Shown one piece after another: positions 7,186 to 15,963 of a stretch of DNA of 64,000 nucleotides. Every line of letters begins with the position of its first letter. Position 1 is the first letter of the stretch. The stretch spans positions 1 to 64,000 of the forward strand of contig NZ_JAHWZX010000001.1 of assembly GCF_019351405.1 (NCBI RefSeq), written 5' to 3'. Source of the DNA: Stakelama flava. GTDB lineage: Bacteria > Pseudomonadota > Alphaproteobacteria > Sphingomonadales > Sphingomonadaceae. Under the pieces are notes generated by a model that was given only the letters and a program-made list of their open reading frames with translations, did not search any database and was not told where the DNA came from. Made by a program: the position numbers and the translations under genes.

Positions 7186-9585
7186 ATGAACCATTTCGTG
7201 CGTTCGCTGTGTCTACCGCTTTTGCCGCTTTGCGCGCTAAGCGCGGCCGCGCCGGCATGGGCGAAATCGTCGCCTTTCGATCTGGCGGGTCCGCGACTGC
7301 ATGTCGCGGTGACGCATGATGGCGTGACGCTGCCGGTCGAATGGGTTCCGAACCTCAGTGAAGGCGACCGGATTTCGATAAAGCTCGACCGGCAGGCCGA
7401 ACAATCGACCCGCTATCGGCTGATTGCCGCGTTCCTGCGCGGCGTGACCGATCGCCCGCCCAGGGACTGGTTCCATGATGCCAAAAGCTGGGAGCGCAAG
7501 AAAAACAGCCTTTCGTTGATCGTCCCTGCCGGAGCGCATCAGGTTGCGGTGTTCGTAATGCCCGAAGACGGCGGCGATGTGGATGCGGTGATCGACACCG
7601 TGCGCAAACGGCCCGGCACGTTCGTTCGCGCAACCAAGGAACTGAATCAGGCATCGCTCGACCGGGCACGGCTCGATGCGTTTCTGCGCGATGTCCGCGC
7701 GGTGGAACGCGATGATCCGAAAAAAATCGCCGACACATCGCAGGCGCTCACCCGCAGCCTGTCGATCAAGCTGAACAGCGATTGCCTTCGCCAGCCGGTT
7801 GATGTGCAGGCGGCGTGCCTTACCGATGACCGTGAAACGATGCTGCTTTCGGATACGCACAGTTCGGCGCTGACATCGACGCTGGTGGGCGCGCCGACCG
7901 ATCTCGCTTTTCAGTTGAGCGCGACGCCGCAGGGCGGAAGCGGATATTACAGTTCGTATATCGGCGTGGTTCGTGACATTTTCCGTATTTTCGGGGCGTT
8001 TCAGTCGACCGAACTGCAATATATCCCAGCGCTTTCCCAACTGAACGACGGCAAGGGCGACCTGCTGCTGAACGCACCGCTTTCGTTTGGGAAACCTACC
8101 TCTGTCATGGTTGCCGCCCTGCCCGCAGTGGAGGCCCCTACCCCACCGCCGTTGCGCCCCGTCAATGCCGATCAGCCGCTGTGCGCCGCGACCGGCCTGG
8201 TCCTCCCTATGGAAGGAGCACCGTTGGTATATGCCACGCATTACGCGCGCAATCTGACCCTGCGGCTGGAAAAACAGGACGGCGGGATGGTCACGGTGCC
8301 ACTGGTCCCGGACGCACGATCCGGCGGTTTCGTGGTTCGCGGCCCCCTCCCGCTTGAAGGGGTCGATTCGACGATCAAGGCACAGGTTCACGGCGACTGG
8401 GGCTTCACGCCGTTCGACGGGCCGGTTTTTTCGCTGTCCAACCCGAATGTGGGCGCATGGAAGACACGGGAAAACGCCTCGCTGGTGGTGGGACGCGATA
8501 ATAACCTTATACTTGACGGCGGGGCCGCTGCCTGCGTGACCAGTGTCGAGATGCGTCAGGGAAGCGGTGGCGCGCAGCCCGTGAAGTGGTCGCTATCAGA
8601 CGCGCGGACGATCGCACTCGATCTGCCGCTGTCAAAGGCATCGCCCGGCCCCGTTACCCTGACGATCGACGCGAAAGGCGTCGAAGAGCCACAGACCGTT
8701 ACGCTGCCCGCGCTTGATGAGGCGGGCCGTATCGACCGGCTTACGCTGCACGCGGGTGACGATCAGGCAATCCTTGACGGCACACGCCTCGATCAGGTGC
8801 GCAGTGTTACGCTGGGCGATGTCATGTTCAAGCCCGGCACGTTGTCGCGCGATGGAAAAACGGACCGATTGACGCTGAATGCCAGTGATAGCGCATCGGT
8901 GGAGCGCCTTTCCGCCGGACAGCGGCTCCATGCACAGGTCGCCATGGCCGGGGGACGGCACATGAAGGTCGATACCGTCATCGCTTCACCGCGCCCGCAA
9001 ATTTCGCTGCTGCGCATATCCGCACATCCGCCAAGCGATACCCAATCGCTGCCGATCGAACTGAGCTCGGAAAACATCATTGCACAGGATGCAGATATGA
9101 CCTTCGCGTTTCACCTCGCCGATGGCCAAAGCCTGACCGGCGATGAAAAGATTGAGGTTGCCGATGCGAAGGGGGCCGCCACGGCCATGCTGACCACAGG
9201 CAAGGGCTATGATCTGCAGGACGGCCAGACCGGCATCGTATCTTTCACCCCGCGCGCATCCTTGGGACCCGTGGTGCGAGGCCCGATCCGCTTCCGGCTG
9301 GTGCGTGGCGACACCGCATCGGACTGGGTGCCGCTCGCCACACTGGTGCGGCTTCCCGAAATCAGCTCGGTCGATTGCGCATCGGTCGTTCACTGCACGC
9401 TGACGGGCAAGCGCCTGTTCCTGATCGAAAGCATCGCGGCGAACAAGAATTTCAGCGATGCAGCCAAAGTACCCGACGGGTTCACCACCAGCAGCATTCA
9501 GACGCCCGCGGCTCCCGACGGCACGCTTTTCCTGAAATTACGCGATGCGCCCGACGCCGTCGCGACGCTGCAAATCGCCAAATAA
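7186..9585 (+). CDS. Large secreted protein of unknown function
   Basis: A 799-residue protein that I do not recognise. The start at 7186 (MNHFVRSLCLPLLPLC) gives a typical signal peptide ending near APAWAKS and has AAGGGG upstream; an in-frame ATG at 7153 would spoil the signal peptide. No membrane anchor or lipobox is seen. The N-terminal 250 residues are mixed alpha/beta. The rest is rich in Thr, Asp and Leu with repeated strand-like units (GRIDRLTLHAGDDQAIL and KTDRLTLNASDSASVE look like tandem units), suggesting stacked beta domains. It faces away from the receptor operon across a 206-bp gap and converges on the Pao genes. The exported location is supported; the function is unknown. Confidence 0.75.
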   Translation: MNHFVRSLCLPLLPLCALSAAAPAWAKSSPFDLAGPRLHVAVTHDGVTLPVEWVPNLSEGDRISIKLDRQAEQSTRYRLIAAFLRGVTDRPPRDWFHDAKSWERKKNSLSLIVPAGAHQVAVFVMPEDGGDVDAVIDTVRKRPGTFVRATKELNQASLDRARLDAFLRDVRAVERDDPKKIADTSQALTRSLSIKLNSDCLRQPVDVQAACLTDDRETMLLSDTHSSALTSTLVGAPTDLAFQLSATPQGGSGYYSSYIGVVRDIFRIFGAFQSTELQYIPALSQLNDGKGDLLLNAPLSFGKPTSVMVAALPAVEAPTPPPLRPVNADQPLCAATGLVLPMEGAPLVYATHYARNLTLRLEKQDGGMVTVPLVPDARSGGFVVRGPLPLEGVDSTIKAQVHGDWGFTPFDGPVFSLSNPNVGAWKTRENASLVVGRDNNLILDGGAAACVTSVEMRQGSGGAQPVKWSLSDARTIALDLPLSKASPGPVTLTIDAKGVEEPQTVTLPALDEAGRIDRLTLHAGDDQAILDGTRLDQVRSVTLGDVMFKPGTLSRDGKTDRLTLNASDSASVERLSAGQRLHAQVAMAGGRHMKVDTVIASPRPQISLLRISAHPPSDTQSLPIELSSENIIAQDADMTFAFHLADGQSLTGDEKIEVADAKGAATAMLTTGKGYDLQDGQTGIVSFTPRASLGPVVRGPIRFRLVRGDTASDWVPLATLVRLPEISSVDCASVVHCTLTGKRLFLIESIAANKNFSDAAKVPDGFTTSSIQTPAAPDGTLFLKLRDAPDAVATLQIAK

Positions 9586-9622
9586 TCCGGTCCCGAAACG
9601 CCTGAACTGGGTGAAAAGCGCT

Positions 9623-11815
9623 TCAAGCGACCTGCGGAAGACGGTCGAGATATTTGTCCAGCGTAATCGGATATTCGCGCACGCGCACGCCGGTAGCGTT
9701 GTAGATCGCGTTCGCCACCGCCGCTCCGGGTCCGCAAATCCCCAACTCGCCGACTCCCTTCGCCTTGATCGGCGACATCACCGGGTCCAGCGTGTCGAGA
9801 AACACGACATCCTGATGCGGAATATCCGCGTGCACGGGCACCTCATACTGGGCCAGATCGTGGTTGACGAAATAGCCGAAGCGCGCGTCGACGGTCAGTT
9901 CCTCCATCAACGCCGCCCCGGCGGACATCACCATCGCGCCGATCACCTGACTGCGCGCCGATAGCGGGTTCAGGATGCGACCGGCATCGCAAACCGAAAG
10001 CAGACGGCGAATGTGCGATTCGCCAGTATAGCGATCGACCGCAACCTCACAGAAATGGCCCGCATAGGTGCCCAGATCGTACTCCTTCTGGAAATCGCCA
10101 TAGGTCATTTTGCCATCGGCGCTAAGCATGCCCGCATCGCGTAGCGCGAAGTTGCGATCGCCTGCCCGGACATTCCCATCGGCGAAGGTGGCGCTGTCGC
10201 CATCGAAACCCAGCTTCTCGCCGACCGCGCGGCGCAGGTTGACGCACGCGGCATAGACCCCGGCGGTGGCGCTTGCCGCACCCCATTGACCGCCCGATCC
10301 CGATGAGACCGGAAACCGCGAATCACCCAGTTCGACGCGCACCTTTTCCAGCGGCATTCCCATGGTTTCCGCCGCCGTCTGCGCGATGATCGTATAGCTG
10401 CCGGTGCCGATATCGGTCATATCGGTTTCGACGACCAGCATGCCGTCCTGCTCCAACCGGACGCGCGCGGCGGATTTGCGGATCGGTGCGCCGCGATATC
10501 CGGCCGCGACGCCCATGCCGATCAGCCAGCGTCCCTCGCTCACCTGACCGGGTTCTCCCTTGCGCTTCGACCAGCCGAACCGCTCTGCGCCTTCGCGCAG
10601 GCAGCGGGCAAGGTTTCGTTCGGAAAACCGCTTCTTCGGATTGCCGGGCACCTGCGCGGCGGGATCGTTGCGTAAACGCAGTTCGACCGGACACATTTTC
10701 AGCGCATCGGCCAATTCGTCCATCGCGACCTCCAGCGCCAGATGCCCCGCCGCCTCACCCGGCGCGCGCATTGCGTTGCCTTCGGGAAGGTGAAGCGTCG
10801 CGATGTAATTGGCAGTCATCCGATTGTCGCCCGAATACAGCTTGGGCGTCTGCGCGGTTCCGTTCTCACCATCGGTGCCGGTTATATTGCCCGACCAGTT
10901 TTCGTGCGCGATCGCGGTGATCGTGCCGTCACTGCGCGCACCCAGCCGAATACGCTGGATAGTCGCCGGGCGATGGGTGGTGTTGTTGAACATCAGCGGG
11001 CGTTGCAGCGCGATCTTCACCGGACGGCGCGCCGCTTTCGATGCCAGCGCGGCAAGCACCGCATCGGCCCGGATGAACAGCTTGCCGCCGAAACCACCGC
11101 CGATATACGGCGAATCGAGCCGGATATTTTCGGGGTCGATCCCCAATATCTTGCCCAGCGCTTCCTTCCCCCACTGGATCATCTGGTTCGATGTCCACAC
11201 GGTCAGCTTCTCGCCCTCCCACGACGCGATGGTGGCATGCGGCTCCATCATTGCATGGCTTTCATCGGGCGTGTGATAGGTGGCGTCGATGGTTACGGGC
11301 GCTGCCTTATACGCCGCGTCGAAATCCCCCTGTGTGTGCGGGGCCTTGTCACCATCGGCAAGCGGCGCGTCCGGTTTTGCCTTGGCAAGGTCGTAATCGC
11401 CGTCGCTGCGTTGATAGCGGGTGCGGATCAGATGCGCTGCGGCGCACGCCTGCTCGAACGTTTCGGCAACCACGCACGCAATCGCCTGATGATAATGGGC
11501 GATTTCATTTCCGCCGAACAGCGGCGCATGGTTATATTGCGACGTGCCTACAGGCTTCGTTTCCGGGGCAGCAATGACCGCGATAACGCCCGGCGCATTG
11601 CGGGCATCCTCGACATCCATCGAGGTGATGCGGCCCTTTGCGATCGCCGACCCGACGATCCAGCCATAGGCCTGACCCGCAACGACATCATGGCGTTCAT
11701 AGGCATAGGGGGCGGTGCCGGTGGTTTTCAACGGTCCGTCGATACGCGGCGTGGCTTTCCCGACCACCTTGGCCGTGTCGAACAGGTTTTTGCCCGCAGG
11801 TGCGTTGAATTCCAT
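9623..11815 (-). CDS. paoC: Molybdopterin-binding subunit of PaoABC-type aldehyde oxidoreductase
   Basis: A 730-residue large catalytic subunit of the xanthine-oxidase family. The N-terminal a/b-hammerhead begins near GKATPRIDGPLKTTGTAPYA. The cofactor-binding domain contains SPYIGGGFGGK, MRAPGEAAG and, near the C-terminus, GVGELGICGPG, whose Glu is the catalytic base of the family. It lacks a signal peptide of its own, as in E. coli PaoC, which is exported with the Tat-bearing small subunit. It lies 5 bp after the FAD subunit. In E. coli the enzyme oxidises aldehydes in the periplasm using molybdopterin cytosine dinucleotide. No PaoD/XdhC-type insertase is found beside it. Confidence 0.92.
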   Translation of the reverse strand: MEFNAPAGKNLFDTAKVVGKATPRIDGPLKTTGTAPYAYERHDVVAGQAYGWIVGSAIAKGRITSMDVEDARNAPGVIAVIAAPETKPVGTSQYNHAPLFGGNEIAHYHQAIACVVAETFEQACAAAHLIRTRYQRSDGDYDLAKAKPDAPLADGDKAPHTQGDFDAAYKAAPVTIDATYHTPDESHAMMEPHATIASWEGEKLTVWTSNQMIQWGKEALGKILGIDPENIRLDSPYIGGGFGGKLFIRADAVLAALASKAARRPVKIALQRPLMFNNTTHRPATIQRIRLGARSDGTITAIAHENWSGNITGTDGENGTAQTPKLYSGDNRMTANYIATLHLPEGNAMRAPGEAAGHLALEVAMDELADALKMCPVELRLRNDPAAQVPGNPKKRFSERNLARCLREGAERFGWSKRKGEPGQVSEGRWLIGMGVAAGYRGAPIRKSAARVRLEQDGMLVVETDMTDIGTGSYTIIAQTAAETMGMPLEKVRVELGDSRFPVSSGSGGQWGAASATAGVYAACVNLRRAVGEKLGFDGDSATFADGNVRAGDRNFALRDAGMLSADGKMTYGDFQKEYDLGTYAGHFCEVAVDRYTGESHIRRLLSVCDAGRILNPLSARSQVIGAMVMSAGAALMEELTVDARFGYFVNHDLAQYEVPVHADIPHQDVVFLDTLDPVMSPIKAKGVGELGICGPGAAVANAIYNATGVRVREYPITLDKYLDRLPQVA

Positions 11816-11820
11816 GACGG

Positions 11821-12771
11821 TCAGCTCCTTGCTTCGGCGATCACGCCGGCGAGCGTTCGCTCGGCAAGCGGAATTTTAAAGGCATTGTCGGGTGTCGGCC
11901 GGGCATCAGCGAAGGCGCGCTCGATCACCGCCTTTGCGCCGCGCGGCAGCAGCGCATCGGCTGCTTCCACCCGCCATGGCCTGGGAGCCATCCCACCGAA
12001 CGCGACACGGCCCGTTCCGTCGGGCTGGATCACCGCCGCCACTGAAACCAGCGCAAAGGCATAGGACCTGCGGTCGCGAACCTTGTGATATACATGCTTC
12101 CCGCCCAGCGGTCGCGGCAGCGTGACCGCGGTTATCATCTCGCCGGGTTCCAGCACCGTTTCGATATGCGGCGTGTCGCCCCACAGGCGATGGAAATCGG
12201 CGATTCGAATGGCGCGCGTGTCGCCGCCCGGCTTCACCGTCTCCACCACCGCGTCCAGCAACCGCATCGCAACCGCCATGTCGCCGGGATAGGTGGCGAT
12301 GCACTTGTCCGACGTGCCGATTACGCCAAGCTGGCGCGACGCGCCGTTGATCGCCGCGCATCCGCTCCCGGGGCGGCGCTTGTTACATGGCATGTTAGGA
12401 TCATAGAAATACGGGCAGCGCGTCCGCTGGAGCAAATTGCCGCCGGTCGTCGCCTTGTTGCGAAGCTGGCCCGATGCGCCTGCCTGTATCGCGCGGGTCA
12501 GCACGGCATAATCTTGCCGAACGCGCGGATGCGCCGACAGCGTGGTGTTGCTGACCAGCGTTCCGATGCGCAGCCCGCCCTCATCGGTGTCCTCAATTTT
12601 ATCGAGGCCAAGGTCCTGAACGTCGACCAGATGCGTTGGCGCTTCGATTTCCAGCTTCATCAGGTCAAGCAGGTTCGTCCCGCCGGCGATGAACTTTGCG
12701 CCCTTGGTCGCGGCCACTGCCTTCGCCGCACCCGCCGGATCGCCGGCGCGTTCATAGGTAAAAGCTCGCAT
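11821..12771 (-). CDS. paoB: FAD-binding subunit of PaoABC-type aldehyde oxidoreductase
   Basis: A 316-residue medium subunit of the molybdenum hydroxylase family. The FAD-binding PCMH fold is marked by [14 protein letters not shown] (residues 26-39) and [12 protein letters not shown] (108-119). A Cys-bearing insertion (C119, C129, C138 and a further Cys near 157) in [19 protein letters not shown] is the hallmark of PaoB-type subunits, which bind an extra [4Fe-4S] cluster absent from ordinary xanthine dehydrogenases. The C-terminal CO_deh_flav_C domain follows. It is spaced 4 bp from paoA and 5 bp from paoC, consistent with one operon. Confidence 0.92.
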   Translation of the reverse strand: MRAFTYERAGDPAGAAKAVAATKGAKFIAGGTNLLDLMKLEIEAPTHLVDVQDLGLDKIEDTDEGGLRIGTLVSNTTLSAHPRVRQDYAVLTRAIQAGASGQLRNKATTGGNLLQRTRCPYFYDPNMPCNKRRPGSGCAAINGASRQLGVIGTSDKCIATYPGDMAVAMRLLDAVVETVKPGGDTRAIRIADFHRLWGDTPHIETVLEPGEMITAVTLPRPLGGKHVYHKVRDRRSYAFALVSVAAVIQPDGTGRVAFGGMAPRPWRVEAADALLPRGAKAVIERAFADARPTPDNAFKIPLAERTLAGVIAEARS

Positions 12772-12775
12772 GGGT

Positions 12776-13405
12776 TCAGCCCTCCGCGACTTCGGACATC
12801 GCGTCCGAAATGTTCGAATATGCGCCGCAGCGGCAGATGTTGCCGCTCATCCGCTCCCGCATCTCATCGCGCGTGGCGCGCATCGGACCGGTCAGATCCT
12901 CGGTTACATGGCTGGGAATGCCCTTGCCGATTTCCTCGAGCACCGAAACCGCCGAACAAATCTGGCCCGGCGTGCAATATCCGCATTGATAGCCGTCATG
13001 CTTCACGAACGCTGCCTGCATCGGATGCAGATTGTCGGGCTGGCCCAGCCCCTCGATCGTCGTGACCTCGTCGCCTTCGTGCATCACCGCCAGGCTGAGG
13101 CAGCTGTTCACCCGAACGCCGTTCACCATCACCGTGCACGCGCCACACTGGCCGTGATCGCAGCCCTTTTTCGTTCCGGTCAGCTTTAGATGTTCGCGAA
13201 GCGTATCGAGCAGCGTCGTCCTTGTATCAACGTCCAGCTTGACCTGCTTACCATTGACCTGAAACGCCACCGGCATGGTCGGGACGGTATCGGGAGGCTG
13301 CTGCGCCCGCGCCTGCGCCGGAGGGATCGCGGTTGCGGCCGCCGTGGCGGCCCCGCCCGCCATCACCTCGCGGCGTGAGACGGAGAAATTCTCACGGTCA
13401 CTCAT
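12776..13405 (-). CDS. paoA: [2Fe-2S] subunit of PaoABC-type aldehyde oxidoreductase, Tat-exported
   Basis: A 209-residue small subunit. The N-terminus has a twin-arginine signal (SRREVMAGG, residues 10-18) followed by an Ala-rich stretch ending near AQARAQQ, so the complex should be folded in the cytoplasm and exported. The plant-type ferredoxin site is [12 protein letters not shown] (C82, C87, C90) with C102, and the second cluster uses QCGYCTPGQ (C141, C144) and NICRCGAY. It is the first gene of the operon, with AGAAGGAG before the ATG; the 92 bp upstream separate it from treY. Electron acceptor and substrate range cannot be read from sequence. Confidence 0.93.
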   Translation of the reverse strand: MSDRENFSVSRREVMAGGAATAAATAIPPAQARAQQPPDTVPTMPVAFQVNGKQVKLDVDTRTTLLDTLREHLKLTGTKKGCDHGQCGACTVMVNGVRVNSCLSLAVMHEGDEVTTIEGLGQPDNLHPMQAAFVKHDGYQCGYCTPGQICSAVSVLEEIGKGIPSHVTEDLTGPMRATRDEMRERMSGNICRCGAYSNISDAMSEVAEG

Positions 13406-13497
13406 CGGGTCGCTCCTTCTGACGGGCTATGTGTTTGAAAATATATCGCTAAGATCGTCCCACTATATCAGGCCCATGCTCACCCGCAAGCAGGCCG

Positions 13498-15963
13498 CTA
13501 TCGTTGCTCGATATCAACCGAAGCAAAAACGGGTAGTTTCTCAAACATCGCGCTTGCCAGATGCGTTTCCTCGCCGGGGGATAGTATCATTGTATCTCCC
13601 CACCATCCGGAATCCGCCACCGGCCCGGCCTTTCCGATCAATTCGGGCGTCAGGTGGAGTGCGACCGCGGCGACCAGCCGCCGATCACTGTTATGCCGTG
13701 AAAAGGCCAGCACATGGCCCGCCCGCGGACCGCGCACCGCCAACCGCTCCATCCCGCCGCTTGCGAACAGATCGGCATGGTCCCTGCGCAGATTCAGCAG
13801 GTCTCGGATCAGATGCAGCTTGGCATCGCCGGGGGCTTGCGCTTCTCCCTCCAGTACCGCCTGCCGCAGGGCATAATCGACCGGACGGCGATTGTCCGGA
13901 TCGACCATGCTGAGGTCGGATAGTTCGGCCCCCTGATAGCAATCAGGAATACCGGGCAGCAGGCAGCGCAATCCCGTCTGCGCCAGCGACGCCGCCAATG
14001 CGGGGGCCGCCATCATGCCGATGAACTCGCCAAGGTCCGTCAGAAACTCGCTCGAACGGTCAGGATCGAGCAACACATCGATCAGCGCCGTACAGCGCGC
14101 CTCATACGATTCGTCCGGCGCGGCCCAGGACGAGCGGCGCTTTCCTTCGCGAAGCGCCTTTATTTGCCATGCCGAAACGCGATCTGCGAATGCCAAAAGC
14201 CCGTCGCGATCGTTGCTGGCAAGCCCGTCGGGCATAGCCGCATAAAGCGCCTGATACAGCATCAGCCGGTCGGCGGGGGTGACGTCGCTCCCCGACTGCC
14301 CCAGCATCTTTTCCCAGCCCACAACGCGCTGACGCCACAAATCGGGCACTTCACTCAAAACCGCAAGCCGCGCCCTGCTGTCCTCGCCGCGCTTATGGTC
14401 GTGCGTCGCGGTGGTCAGCATCGCGTCGGGGAAAAGCTCGGCGCGCGCAGCGACAGTGTCGAAAAAAGCGTCCGGGGTCATCCCAAAGCGACCGGCATCG
14501 GACCCGACATCGTTGAGCGAAAGAAGCCTGCCATAGCGGTAAAAGGCGGTATCCTCGACCGCCTTGGCAGCGATCGGAGCCGATAATTGCTGGAAGCGCC
14601 GGACGGCTTCGCTCCTCAGCGTCGCGTCCCCCTGCCCTTCGCCGGCCAGCCATTCGAGCAGCATGTCGAGCACTTGTGCCTCGCCCGGCGGGGTAAAGCG
14701 CGCCGCGCGCTCTCGAACGGTGTCGCGCACGCTGGCATCGCTTGGCGGCGCGTCCGGGCCATAGGTGCGATAGACGGGGAACACCCAAATCGCCCGTTCA
14801 ATGGCACGACGCAGCATCGCGCTTGTGATCCCCGCGCCCGCGTCACTACTGTCCGCGAGTGCCTTGAACGCGGCGACGCACCCGTTGATCTGCCCCGAAA
14901 ACCCCCAGGACAGCATTTCGCGGCGCGCCGTAAGTTCAGCTTCGTGAAAATCGCCATCCGCACCGCTCATCGCCTGCCACAACTGGCTCAGCGGCGCTTC
15001 ACCCGCCGGATCATGGAGCAGCGCCGTCACATCGGCCATGAAGTCATAGCCGCTGGTGCCCGCGATCGGCCAATCGGACGGCAACGCTTCGCCGGGGGCG
15101 AGGATCTTTTCGACCACAATATAAGCGGGCGCATCCGCCTTGCCCTCACGCTGCGAAATGGCGTCAAACCGTTCGCGCAGGCGATGCAGATAGGCGGCGG
15201 GATCGCTCAGCCCGTCGATATGATCGATCCGCACCCCGTCGATCATTCCTTCGCCGAACAGCCGGAAATACAGCGCGTGTGTCGCTTCGAACACGCCGGC
15301 ATCCTCAACCCGAAGCCCTGCCAGATCGTTGATGGTGAAAAAGCGTCGCCAGTTGAGTTCGTCGTTCGCCGCGCGCCACCAGGCAAGCCGGTAATGTTGC
15401 CGTTCGATCAGTTCGAATAGCACAGCCCTTCCATCCACCGATCGCGCCGCGGCATGATCCTCTGGCCGGATCGGGATGCGATGTTCGCCGTAAATAGAAA
15501 GAAACGGGGTATCGCCGTCATTATCGACGCGTATCTGTCCGTCCGCCAGCACTTCCTTCAACGGCGCGCCGAGGATTGGCAGAACCAGTCTCTCTTGCCA
15601 GTCAATGTCGAAGAAATCGGCATAGTCGCTTTCCCGGCCGCGTCGCAGCACATCGTTCCACCAGGCGTTCTCTCCCCCGGCGACACCCATATGGTTGGGA
15701 ACGATGTCGATGATAATTCCCATACCGCGCGCCCTAAGCGTCGCGACGAGTGAACGAAATGCTGCCTCTCCGCCCAGTTCGGGATTAATCCGCGTCGGAT
15801 CGACGACATCATAGCCATGGGTCGATCCGCTTCGCGCCGTAGTGATCGGGGAAGCATAAACATGGCTGATGCCCAGCCTGTCGAGATAGGGGACCAGCGC
15901 CTGTGCATCGGCAAAGGTGAAATCACGATGAAATTGCAGGCGATAGGTTGCGCGGGGGATCAT
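13498..15963 (-). CDS. treY: Malto-oligosyltrehalose synthase
   Basis: An 821-residue GH13 enzyme that converts the reducing-end alpha-1,4 bond of maltodextrins to an alpha,alpha-1,1 bond, making malto-oligosyltrehalose for TreZ. The N-terminus ATYRLQFHRDFTF and YASPITTARSGSTHGYD are diagnostic. Catalytic regions are DGVRIDHIDGLSDP (nucleophile Asp), YIVVEKILAPGE (acid Glu) and ATHDHKRGEDSRARL (third Asp). It is the last gene of the eight-gene operon; its ATG overlaps the malQ stop (ATGA). Confidence 0.96.
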   Translation of the reverse strand: MIPRATYRLQFHRDFTFADAQALVPYLDRLGISHVYASPITTARSGSTHGYDVVDPTRINPELGGEAAFRSLVATLRARGMGIIIDIVPNHMGVAGGENAWWNDVLRRGRESDYADFFDIDWQERLVLPILGAPLKEVLADGQIRVDNDGDTPFLSIYGEHRIPIRPEDHAAARSVDGRAVLFELIERQHYRLAWWRAANDELNWRRFFTINDLAGLRVEDAGVFEATHALYFRLFGEGMIDGVRIDHIDGLSDPAAYLHRLRERFDAISQREGKADAPAYIVVEKILAPGEALPSDWPIAGTSGYDFMADVTALLHDPAGEAPLSQLWQAMSGADGDFHEAELTARREMLSWGFSGQINGCVAAFKALADSSDAGAGITSAMLRRAIERAIWVFPVYRTYGPDAPPSDASVRDTVRERAARFTPPGEAQVLDMLLEWLAGEGQGDATLRSEAVRRFQQLSAPIAAKAVEDTAFYRYGRLLSLNDVGSDAGRFGMTPDAFFDTVAARAELFPDAMLTTATHDHKRGEDSRARLAVLSEVPDLWRQRVVGWEKMLGQSGSDVTPADRLMLYQALYAAMPDGLASNDRDGLLAFADRVSAWQIKALREGKRRSSWAAPDESYEARCTALIDVLLDPDRSSEFLTDLGEFIGMMAAPALAASLAQTGLRCLLPGIPDCYQGAELSDLSMVDPDNRRPVDYALRQAVLEGEAQAPGDAKLHLIRDLLNLRRDHADLFASGGMERLAVRGPRAGHVLAFSRHNSDRRLVAAVALHLTPELIGKAGPVADSGWWGDTMILSPGEETHLASAMFEKLPVFASVDIEQR

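Noticed and set aside
13477..13913. Plus-strand frame beginning MLTRKQAAIV, like the LexA N-terminus
   Set aside because: Only the first six residues agree with LexA; the rest is antisense to treY and shows no winged-helix pattern. Chance similarity.
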